Shown here: positions 48,791-56,515 of the stretch, one piece after another
Position numbering within the stretch: the stretch's first letter is position 1
How the letters are laid out: the number at the start of each line of letters is the position of its first letter
DNA from: Mycobacterium colombiense CECT 3035
GTDB lineage: Bacteria > Actinomycetota > Actinomycetes > Mycobacteriales > Mycobacteriaceae
NCBI RefSeq assembly: GCF_002105755.1
Contig: NZ_CP020821.1
Span: 1,736,001-1,800,000 of the forward strand
DNA length: 64,000 nucleotides
Direction: 5' to 3'
Program-made: the position numbers and the translations under genes
Notes under the pieces: model-generated
Told to the model about the DNA's origin: nothing
Seen by the model: only the letters and a program-made list of their open reading frames with translations
Databases searched by the model: none

Positions 48791-50020
48791 GTGGACCACA
48801 TCGACCGCGGGAATCGCGGTGCCCTCGTGCACCGTCGAACGGTGCTGGCGTTGCCACTGCTAGTAGCGGGAGGCGTGGCTTTGGCCCGGACACCACACGC
48901 GTCGGCAAAACCGCCCAACACCTCACCGCAGGCGAGTCGTTGGTCGCCCGAGCGGGCCAACCGCTGGTATCAGGCGCAGGGCTGGCCGGTCGGCGCGAAC
49001 TACATCACCTCCAACGCCATCAACCAGCTGGAGATGTTCCAGCGCGAAACCTTCGACCCCCGGCGCATCGATACCGAGCTGGGCTGGGCGCGAACCAACG
49101 GATTCAACGCGATACGGGTCTTCCTGCACGATCAGCTCTGGGCGCAGGACCCCCACGGGTTTCAGGGCCGGCTGGCCCAGTTCGTCGACATCGCCGCCCG
49201 CCACGGCATCAAACCGCTGTTCGTCTTGTTCGATTCCTGCTGGGACCCGTTTCCGCAGGCCGGCCCGCAGCGCGCGCCGCGGCCGGGCATCCACAACTCC
49301 GGCTGGGTGCAGAGTCCGGGGGCGGCGCGCCTCGACGATCACGGCTACCTGCGCACCATGCGCGGCTACGTCACCGGCGTGCTGACGCAGTTCCGCCGCG
49401 ACGACCGCGTCCTGGGCTGGGACCTGTGGAACGAGCCGGACAACCCGGCCGACGCCTACGCCTCGGTCGAGCGCAAAGACAAGGTGGACCTGGTCGCCCA
49501 GTTGCTGCCGCAGGTGTTCGAGTGGGCCCGGCTGGTCGATCCCTGCCAGCCGTTGACCAGTGGCGTCTGGCACGGCGAGTGGGCCGACCCGGGGCGCCGC
49601 AGCGTCATCAGCGGCATCCAGCTCGACAACTCCGACGTCATCACGTTCCACTCCTACGCAGGACCGGAGGAGTTCGAGCGACGCATCGCCGAGCTCGTCC
49701 CGCTGGGCCGGCCCATCCTGTGCACCGAGTACATGGCCCGGCCGCTGGGCAGCACGGTGCAGGACATTCTGCCGATCGCCAAGCGCGCCGGCGTCGGGGC
49801 GTTCAACTGGGGATTGGTCGCCGGCAAGACGCAGACCTTCTTCCCCTGGGATTCCTGGGACCAGCCGAACCCCGACCCGGCGATGCCGCAGGAATGGTTT
49901 CACGACCTGCTGGCACCCGATGGACGACCGTTCCGCGACAGCGAGATTCAGACGATCCTCGAACTCAGCGACCTGGCGATGCACCTGCAGCCGCCCCCGC
50001 CGCCGCCGCCGGCCGGCTGA
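48791..50020 (+). CDS. Secreted glycoside hydrolase 5-like protein
   Basis: This protein of about 409 residues has a Tat-like signal (VHRRTVLALPLLVAGGVALA, then ARTPHASA). A TIM-barrel domain similar to GH5/cellulase-like hydrolases follows. The proton-donor motif LGWDLWNEPDNP is near residue 210, and a second acid, the likely nucleophile, lies in PILCTEYMARPLG near residue 313. The C-terminus is a poly-Pro tail. Start GTG at 48791 is likely; a GTG at 48827 would shorten the n-region. It lies between panB and the CYTH-CHAD gene, where I recall nothing in H37Rv. The glycan target is unknown. Confidence 0.82.
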   Translation: MDHIDRGNRGALVHRRTVLALPLLVAGGVALARTPHASAKPPNTSPQASRWSPERANRWYQAQGWPVGANYITSNAINQLEMFQRETFDPRRIDTELGWARTNGFNAIRVFLHDQLWAQDPHGFQGRLAQFVDIAARHGIKPLFVLFDSCWDPFPQAGPQRAPRPGIHNSGWVQSPGAARLDDHGYLRTMRGYVTGVLTQFRRDDRVLGWDLWNEPDNPADAYASVERKDKVDLVAQLLPQVFEWARLVDPCQPLTSGVWHGEWADPGRRSVISGIQLDNSDVITFHSYAGPEEFERRIAELVPLGRPILCTEYMARPLGSTVQDILPIAKRAGVGAFNWGLVAGKTQTFFPWDSWDQPNPDPAMPQEWFHDLLAPDGRPFRDSEIQTILELSDLAMHLQPPPPPPPAG

Positions 50021-50030
50021 CGACGATCGG

Positions 50031-50411
50031 TCAGCGGCACCGGTTCTGGAAGTCGGTCAAGGGCTGGCGAATGCCCTCGAGGTCGGCGTGGGTCTGCGGG
50101 TTGGCGTCCATGTACTGCTTCAACTGCGCACGCATGTCGTCGCGCGGCTGCCCCTTCAAGCTGGTGAAGTACGCGTTGACGTCGGGATGGGTGAACAAAT
50201 ACGCCGACGTCGCGGCGGCAACGCCCGAGGAGACCTGGGCAAGATCGGCCGCCGTGCAGTTCGGTTGCGACGAGGGGGCCGGTTCCGGATCGTCCATCGG
50301 CCAGTCCGCTGCGGCCGAACCCGCCGTCGCGAAAAGCATTGCCACACCGACCGCGCCGGCCGCCATTGCACCGGCGACAACCCGGGCCGCCAGGCGAACA
50401 AAAGACACCAT
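50031..50411 (-). CDS. Small secreted hemophore-like protein (Rv0203-type fold)
   Basis: This 126-residue protein has a signal peptide (VAGAMAAGAVGVAMLFA ending SAAA) and a mature domain with two cysteines: PNCTAADLAQVSSGVAAATS and the C-terminal FQNRCR. The pattern of two terminal cysteines around helices with SAYLFTHPDVNAYFTSLKG matches the mycobacterial haemophore family related to Rv0203. Heme binding is assigned from the family, not from visible ligands. I chose the ATG at 50411 over the more Arg-rich upstream codons. It is convergent with the GH5-like gene. Confidence 0.75.
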   Translation of the reverse strand: MVSFVRLAARVVAGAMAAGAVGVAMLFATAGSAAADWPMDDPEPAPSSQPNCTAADLAQVSSGVAAATSAYLFTHPDVNAYFTSLKGQPRDDMRAQLKQYMDANPQTHADLEGIRQPLTDFQNRCR

Positions 50412-50595
50412 GGAAACGCTCCTCCGCCTTCGCATCCGCAACCGCGGCAGTTATCAGTACCGCAAACCATAAGGGGTTTTCTCGCCGCGCATGCGCTAAT
50501 CACCGGCAAAGAAATACGAGCCATTCTTCGATCTGGGCCCGTCGGCCGGTCCGCGACGGCAGAATGCTTTACGAATGGCTGGAAGGAGACCGCAG

Positions 50596-50841
50596 ATGAT
50601 TCGGCGCCGCTGGTTTGCCGCCGTGTTGGTGTTCTCGGGCTTGGCCGCTACTCCGGCAATTGTCGTCGCCGCGCATTCCGCGGACCGGGCGGAGGCGACC
50701 GTGTGTGTGAACGCGGGCCGACGCATCTCGGTCAGCGGATGCACCAACATCGCCGACAACATCGAACGCTATGTCCCGCCGCCGGCCGCGTATGCGCCGC
50801 TGCCCGAGGACGACGCGCCGCCTCCTCCGCCGCCGCCCTAG
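50596..50841 (+). CDS. Small secreted Pro-rich protein
   Basis: This 81-residue protein has a signal peptide (MIRRRWFAAVLVFSGLAATP, cleavage after about residue 30) and a short mature part with two cysteines (TVCVNAGRRISVSGCTNIADN). The tail ends in seven prolines. The ATG at 50596 has AAGGAG upstream. The two cysteines probably form a disulfide loop. I do not recognise the family; similar tiny Pro-tailed exported proteins occur in other mycobacteria. It is divergent from the hemophore-like gene. Confidence 0.7.
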   Translation: MIRRRWFAAVLVFSGLAATPAIVVAAHSADRAEATVCVNAGRRISVSGCTNIADNIERYVPPPAAYAPLPEDDAPPPPPPP

Positions 50842-50984
50842 GGGCGCCCGCGACGGGCCGTCCCCACACCCGCCGATCCGCGGCGGTCTCGTCGCTTCGG
50901 TATGGCAGGCTATGGGTGCTCATTTCCCATCCGATCCGTTCACGGCCGCGGTGACGCGCCCAACGCGCCCTCATGGAGCCGAAG

Positions 50985-52523
50985 ATGCCTGCAAAAGCGC
51001 CGCAACCCTCGCGTCATCTCGAGGTCGAGCGCAAGTTCGACGTGGTCGAATCCACCGTGTCGCCCTCGTTCGAGGGGATCGCCGCGGTCGCGCACGTCGA
51101 GAAGTCAGCGGCGCAAACCCTGGATGCGACGTACTTCGACACGCCCATACACGATTTGGCGCGCAACAAGATCACCCTGCGCCGCCGCACCGGTGGTTCC
51201 GACGCGGGCTGGCACCTCAAGCTGCCGTCCGGTCCCGACGCCCGCACCGAGGTCCGCCTGCCGCTGGACGCCTCGAACGGCGGCGACACGGTGCCCAACG
51301 AGTTGACGGACGTGGTGCTGGCGATCGTCCGCGACCGCCCGCTGCAGCCCGTCGCGCGCATCACCACCCGACGCGAGAGCCAGGTGCTGTACGACGCCGC
51401 GGGCACCGCGCTGGCCGAGTTCAGCAACGACCATGTCACCGCGTGGTCGACGCGGGGGTTCGAGGACACCGACGCTCCGACCGAACAGGAGTGGCGCGAG
51501 TGGGAATTGGAGCTCCTGGAATCCAGTGGGCTTTCCAACGGGACGGCCGGCGTCGAGCTGCTGAATCGGTTGAGCAATCGGCTGCTGGACGCCGGGGCCG
51601 CACCGGCGGGTCACGGCTCCAAGCTGGCGCGGGTGCTCGGCACGCCGCCCAACGGCGCCACCCCGTCTGCGGATCCGCTGCAGCGCGCGATCGCCGAGCA
51701 GGTTCGCGAGCTGGTGGTGTGGGATCGCGCGGTACGTGCCGACGCCTACGACTCCATACACCAGATGCGGGTGACCACCCGCAAGCTGCGCAGCCTGCTG
51801 CGCGACTACCAGGAGTCGTTCGGGCTGCCCGAGGACGGGTGGGTCCTGGACGAACTGCGTGAGCTCGCCGGAATTCTGGGTGTGGCGCGCGACGCCGAGG
51901 TGCTCGCCGAGCGATACGAGCGCGACTTGGACGGGCTCGCACCGGAATTGGTGCGCGGGCCGGTGCGCGAACGTCTGGTCGGGGGTGCCCAGCGGCGCTA
52001 CCAGACCGGGCTGCGCCGGTCCTTGATCGCCATGCGCTCGCAGCGGTACTTCCGCCTGCTGGACTCCCTCGACCTGATAGCGGCCGAAACCCCCGGCGCC
52101 GCCACGGCCGAGGAGCAGGCGCCGGTGACCATCGAGGCCGCCTACAAGAAGGTCCGCAAGGCCCAGAGGGCCGCCGCCGAGGTCGACCGCGAGCACCCGG
52201 ATGACCACCACCAGCGCGACGAGGCGCTTCATCGGATCCGCAAGCGCGCCAAGCGTCTTCGTTACACCGCCTCGGCTACCGGCGCCGCGAAGGTGTCCGA
52301 ACAGGCCAAGGCCGTCCAGTCGCTGCTCGGTGACCATCAAGACAGCGTCGTCAGCCGCGAGCACCTGCGTCAGGAGGCCGAGATCGCGCACTCCGCCGGC
52401 GAGGACACCTTCACCTACGGGCTGCTGTATCAGCGGGAGGCCGACCTGGCCGACCGCTGCCGCGACGAGCTCGACGACACCCTGCGCAAACTCGCGAAGG
52501 CGGTGCGCAGGGCGGGACATTAG
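50985..52523 (+). CDS. CYTH and CHAD domain protein, Rv2226-like
   Basis: This 512-residue two-domain protein corresponds to Rv2226. The CYTH domain at residues 1-200 opens with the ExExK signature in HLEVERKFDVV and binds triphosphates and metal in tunnel-fold enzymes. The CHAD domain from about residue 225 is helical and His/Arg-rich (IHQMRVTTRKLRSLLRDY and HRIRKRAKRLRYTA) and is known to bind polyphosphate. I chose the ATG at 50985 because GGAG is 6 bases upstream; another ATG lies at 50973. A role in polyphosphate metabolism is plausible. It is convergent with rnpB. Confidence 0.9.
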   Translation: MPAKAPQPSRHLEVERKFDVVESTVSPSFEGIAAVAHVEKSAAQTLDATYFDTPIHDLARNKITLRRRTGGSDAGWHLKLPSGPDARTEVRLPLDASNGGDTVPNELTDVVLAIVRDRPLQPVARITTRRESQVLYDAAGTALAEFSNDHVTAWSTRGFEDTDAPTEQEWREWELELLESSGLSNGTAGVELLNRLSNRLLDAGAAPAGHGSKLARVLGTPPNGATPSADPLQRAIAEQVRELVVWDRAVRADAYDSIHQMRVTTRKLRSLLRDYQESFGLPEDGWVLDELRELAGILGVARDAEVLAERYERDLDGLAPELVRGPVRERLVGGAQRRYQTGLRRSLIAMRSQRYFRLLDSLDLIAAETPGAATAEEQAPVTIEAAYKKVRKAQRAAAEVDREHPDDHHQRDEALHRIRKRAKRLRYTASATGAAKVSEQAKAVQSLLGDHQDSVVSREHLRQEAEIAHSAGEDTFTYGLLYQREADLADRCRDELDDTLRKLAKAVRRAGH

Positions 52524-52526
52524 GAG

Positions 52527-52932
<406 letters not shown>

Positions 52933-53002
52933 GACGAACCACGGTACTACCTGCGGCATGCGGGGGCCAGCAACTCCGGAGCGCGGCTCTATCGTGGAGT
53001 CG

Positions 53003-53713
53003 ATGGACCGATGGGGAAAGCGGGTCGACAGCGGCGATTGGGACGCCATCGCCACCGCGGTCGACGAGTTCGGCGGCGCACTGCTGCCGCGGCTGGTCAC
53101 GCCCGCCGAAGCGGCCCGGCTGCGCAAGCTCTACGCCGACGACGACCTGTTCCGGTCGACCATCGACATGGCGCCCAAACGCTATGGCGCCGGACAATAC
53201 CGGTATTTCCACGCGCCCTACCCCGAACCGATCGAAGAGCTCAAGCAGGCCCTCTATCCCCGGTTGCTGCCGATAGCGCGGGACTGGTGGGGCAGGCTCG
53301 GCCGGGACGCGCCCTGGCCGGACCGCCTCGACGATTGGCTGGCAGCCTGTCACGCCGCCGGTCAGCACAGATCGACCGCCCTGATGCTGAAATACGGTGC
53401 GGGCGACTGGAATGCGCTGCACCGCGATCTGTACGGTGACCTGGTTTTCCCGCTCCAAGTGGTCATCAACCTCAGCGACCCCGAGACCGACTACACCGGC
53501 GGCGAATTCCTGCTCGTCGAACAGCGCCTGCGGGCCCAATCCCGGGGCATGGCAACGCAACTGCCGCAGGGACACGGCTACGTCTTCACCACGCGGGAAC
53601 GCCCGGTGCCCTCGGCGCGGGGCTGGTCCGCGGCGCCGGTCCGCCACGGCGTCTCGGTCGTTCGCTCCGGCGAGCGCTACGCGATGGGGCTGATCTTTCA
53701 CGACGCGGCCTAG
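53003..53713 (+). CDS. 2OG-Fe(II) oxygenase family protein, Rv2227-like
   Basis: This 236-residue protein matches Rv2227 in position and size. A double-stranded beta-helix is suggested by ALHRDLYGDLVFPLQVVINL (the His-x-Asp pair near residue 134), TGGEFLLVEQR and a distal His in PVRHGVSVVRSGERY, together the expected facial triad for non-heme iron, with a likely 2-oxoglutarate Arg after it. The ATG at 53003 is chosen because the upstream open frame overlaps rnpB. The substrate is unknown. It is divergent from rnpB. Confidence 0.82.
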   Translation: MDRWGKRVDSGDWDAIATAVDEFGGALLPRLVTPAEAARLRKLYADDDLFRSTIDMAPKRYGAGQYRYFHAPYPEPIEELKQALYPRLLPIARDWWGRLGRDAPWPDRLDDWLAACHAAGQHRSTALMLKYGAGDWNALHRDLYGDLVFPLQVVINLSDPETDYTGGEFLLVEQRLRAQSRGMATQLPQGHGYVFTTRERPVPSARGWSAAPVRHGVSVVRSGERYAMGLIFHDAA

Positions 53714-53719
53714 CCGGGG

Positions 53720-54355
53720 CTATCCGTCTCGCCGCAACACCATGATGTTGTCGGCCATCGTTCCGACTTCCCCGTTCGGGCCGAGCATTTCGCGGTCGAC
53801 GGCCTCGGTGCGCAGCCGCGTCCACCGCGGCGGGTCCAGGCGCAGCGACCCGAGGACCTCCTCGATGCCGGCGAAGTGGTGACCGTCGTGGTGTTCCGCC
53901 CATGGCGGGGGTGCCCCGTGGTCGACGATCAGCAGCACCCCACCACGATCCACCCGCTCGGCCGCCCGCTGCAGCACCCCGTCGCGTTCCAGCCGCGCCG
54001 GGGAGTGCAGATACTGCGCGGACACCAGATCGAAGCTCCCCTCGGGGAAACTCTCGTTGAGGTCGTGTTGCTGAAAGTCGATGTGCGCGAGCAGGTTCCG
54101 GGCCGATGCGGCCTCGGTGGCGCGCCGCAGCGCGGTGGCCGAGATATCGACGGCCACCACCTGCCAGCCGCGCTCGGCCAGCCAGAGCGCGTCGGCCCCC
54201 TCACCGCAGCCGAGGTCGAGCGCCCGGCCCGCCGGCAGGCCGGCAGCCACCTCGGCCAGGCGGGGATTGACCCGTCCGCTCCACGCCCGCTCGACCGAGC
54301 GGTAGCGCTCCTCCCAGAACCGCTGGGCGTCATCAGGTTTGCACGAATTTTCCAT
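53720..54355 (-). CDS. Class I SAM-dependent methyltransferase
   Basis: This 211-residue methyltransferase has the SAM-binding motif I ALDLGCGEGADALWLAERG (residues about 44-62), the acidic VVAVDIS at the end of strand 2 and the motif-IV region FDLVSAQYLHSP. It also contains a His-rich stretch (WAEHHDGHHFAG) of unknown meaning. I chose the ATG at 54355 (MENSCKPDDAQRFW); the upstream open frame overlaps the divergent regulator gene. Only 46 bases separate it from the XRE-cupin regulator, so shared control is likely. The substrate is unknown. Confidence 0.85.
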   Translation of the reverse strand: MENSCKPDDAQRFWEERYRSVERAWSGRVNPRLAEVAAGLPAGRALDLGCGEGADALWLAERGWQVVAVDISATALRRATEAASARNLLAHIDFQQHDLNESFPEGSFDLVSAQYLHSPARLERDGVLQRAAERVDRGGVLLIVDHGAPPPWAEHHDGHHFAGIEEVLGSLRLDPPRWTRLRTEAVDREMLGPNGEVGTMADNIMVLRRDG

Positions 54356-54401
54356 ACCGCGAGCTTGCCCAGCCGGCACGACTTTGCCAAGCTGAATTGC
54401 C

Positions 54402-54977
54402 ATGCAGGCAAAAACCACCCCCGACATCGACCTCCTGGTGCGCCGGCGACTGCGCGAACTGCGGGTGCAACGCGGGCTGACGCTGCAGGAGGTGGGCGAG
54501 CGCGCCGGCATCGACGTCTCGACGCTGAGCCGCCTCGAGTCCGGGAAACGCCGGCTGGCGTTGGATCACCTGCCCCGGCTGGCGCGCGCTTTGTCGGTCA
54601 GCACCGACGAGCTGCTGCAGGCGCCGCCCACCCCCGACCCGCGGGTGCGCGGCACCGCGCGCACCCACCACGGCGTCACCTATTGGCCGCTGACCCACCA
54701 GGGGCCCGCCGGTGGCCTGCACGCGTTCAAGGTCCGGGTCAGCGCGCGTCGCCGCACCCCGCCCACCGACCTGCCCGTGCACGAGGGCCAGGACTGGATG
54801 TATGTGCTTTCCGGCCGGCTGCGGCTCATCCTGGGCGAACGCGACTTCACCATCGACCCGGGCCAGGCCGTCGAGTTCTCGACGTGGACACCGCACTGGT
54901 TCGGCGTGGTGGACGGGCCGGTGGAGGCGATCATGATCTTCGGAGCGCACGGCGAGCGGCTCCACCTGCACAGTTGA
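54402..54977 (+). CDS. XRE-family regulator with C-terminal cupin domain
   Basis: This 191-residue regulator has an N-terminal HTH_XRE domain (LRELRVQRGLTLQEVGERAG, then STLSRLESGKRRLALDHLPR; residues about 12-70) and a C-terminal cupin sensor domain with LPVHEGQDWMYVLSGRLRLI near residue 125 and a terminal FGAHGERLHLH. Such proteins often sense a small ligand through the cupin. It stands between a divergent methyltransferase and a downstream P450 (49-base gap) and probably controls one or both (inference). Confidence 0.9.
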   Translation: MQAKTTPDIDLLVRRRLRELRVQRGLTLQEVGERAGIDVSTLSRLESGKRRLALDHLPRLARALSVSTDELLQAPPTPDPRVRGTARTHHGVTYWPLTHQGPAGGLHAFKVRVSARRRTPPTDLPVHEGQDWMYVLSGRLRLILGERDFTIDPGQAVEFSTWTPHWFGVVDGPVEAIMIFGAHGERLHLHS

Positions 54978-55026
54978 TCCGCGTTCGACCATTGCCCGGC
55001 GGGCACCGCGGTGCCAGGCTGACCGC

Positions 55027-56205
55027 ATGACAGAAGCCGAAAGTTTCGTCGACCAGACGGTCACGGGGCTCGCGGAGCCGCAACCGATGTACAAGGCGCT
55101 GCGCGAAACCACCCCCGTGTTCCGGTCGCCGCAGGCGGTGGTTCTCAGCCGCCTGGCCGACATCGAAATGGCGCTCAAACACACCGAGCTGTTCTCGTCG
55201 AACATGGATGCGGTCGACCTGGGCAACGTGCGGCCGCTGATCCCGCTGCAGATCGACCCGCCCGAGCACGCCAAGTACCGACGCGTCCTCGATCCGCTGT
55301 TCACCCCGCGCGAGATGGCCCGGCGCGAACCACGGGTGACCGAGCTGGTCAACGAGATGATCGACCGCTTCGCCGGCCGGGGCGAGTGCGACTTCCACGC
55401 CGAGTTCGCGGTGCCGCTGCCCTGCACCGTCTTTCTGCAGCTACTCGGCCTGCCGCTGGACGACCTCGAGCGATTCCTGGTGTGGAAGGACGGCGTCATC
55501 CGCCCCGAGGGCGACTCGGGTTTCGACCGCCGCCACGAGAGCTCCGCGGCCGTGGCCCAGCAGATCTACGAGTACTTCGACCGCGCCATCGACGACCACA
55601 TCGCCCGCCCGCGCGACGACGTGCTGTCGGCCATGATCGCGGCGAACTTCAAAGACGATGCCGGCCAACCACTGTCGCGCGAGGAGCTGCTCGACATCTG
55701 TTTCCTGTTCCTCATCGCCGGACTGGACACGGTCACCGACTCGCTCGACTGCTTCTTCGTATACCTGGCGCGTCACCCCGGCCATCGCCGTCAACTCGTC
55801 GAGCAGCCCGACGTCCTGCCCGGCGCGGTCGAAGAGTTGTTGCGTTGGGAGACACCGGTTCCCGGTGTGGCCCGGGTGGCCGTCCAGGACGTCGAGGTGG
55901 GCGGGTGCCCGATCAGCAAGGGCGAGCGGGTCAGCCCGCTGCTGGGTGCGGCCAACACCGACCCGGCCGAGTTCCCCGACCCGGAGCTGGTGGACTTCAC
56001 CCGTAACCCCAACCGGCACCGGGCTTTCGGCGGCGGGCCGCACCGCTGCCTCGGCTCGCACCTGGCCCGCATGGAGCTTCGGGTGGCGTTGCGCGAATTC
56101 CACCGCCGCATACCCGATTACCAGATCAAGCCCGGCACCGAGCTGTGCTACACCGCCGCACTGCGGTCGGTGGAGTCGCTGCCGCTGGTCTTTCCGGTGT
56201 CATGA
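55027..56205 (+). CDS. Cytochrome P450
   Basis: This 392-residue soluble P450 has the I-helix oxygen-activation motif IAGLDTVTDSL near residue 235, the K-helix EELLRW (ExxR) near residue 275 and the heme loop FGGGPHRCLGSHLAR with the axial Cys at residue 341. The I-helix motif has Asp-Thr in the usual place. The ferredoxin that follows 49 bases later is its probable electron donor. I cannot assign a CYP family by eye, and the substrate is unknown. The ATG at 55027 is the natural start. Confidence 0.93.
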   Translation: MTEAESFVDQTVTGLAEPQPMYKALRETTPVFRSPQAVVLSRLADIEMALKHTELFSSNMDAVDLGNVRPLIPLQIDPPEHAKYRRVLDPLFTPREMARREPRVTELVNEMIDRFAGRGECDFHAEFAVPLPCTVFLQLLGLPLDDLERFLVWKDGVIRPEGDSGFDRRHESSAAVAQQIYEYFDRAIDDHIARPRDDVLSAMIAANFKDDAGQPLSREELLDICFLFLIAGLDTVTDSLDCFFVYLARHPGHRRQLVEQPDVLPGAVEELLRWETPVPGVARVAVQDVEVGGCPISKGERVSPLLGAANTDPAEFPDPELVDFTRNPNRHRAFGGGPHRCLGSHLARMELRVALREFHRRIPDYQIKPGTELCYTAALRSVESLPLVFPVS

Positions 56206-56254
56206 CCCGCGCCGGCGACGATGCAGAGCGAAGCGATGAGGAGGTGCGGCGCAA

Positions 56255-56449
56255 ATGACTCACGTCGCGGTCGACGCCGACCTGTGCACCGGGCACGGGC
56301 GCTGCTACACCCTGGCGCCCGGCGTCTTCGACGCCGACGAGGTCGGGCACTGCCTGGTGCTCGTCGACGAGGTGTCCGGCGAGCTCGAAACGCAGGCCGT
56401 CACGGCCGAGCGCAATTGCCCGGAGCGCGCGATCACGCTGACTCGGTGA
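56255..56449 (+). CDS. 3Fe-4S type ferredoxin
   Basis: This 64-residue ferredoxin has the motif CTGHGRC (residues 11-17) and a distal Cys-Pro (NCPERAI). The second position of the usual CxxCxxC is His, giving CxxHxxC...CP. This is typical of the 3Fe-4S ferredoxins that serve mycobacterial P450s, in which this residue varies. A strong AGGAGG precedes the ATG at 56255. It lies directly after the P450 gene and is almost certainly its redox partner. Confidence 0.92.
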   Translation: MTHVAVDADLCTGHGRCYTLAPGVFDADEVGHCLVLVDEVSGELETQAVTAERNCPERAITLTR

Positions 56450-56515
56450 ACGACGGACCGCCGACATAGCCATCGAATCGCGCTAAAACAGGCCGTACCG
56501 GGGTAGACCCCGGGT

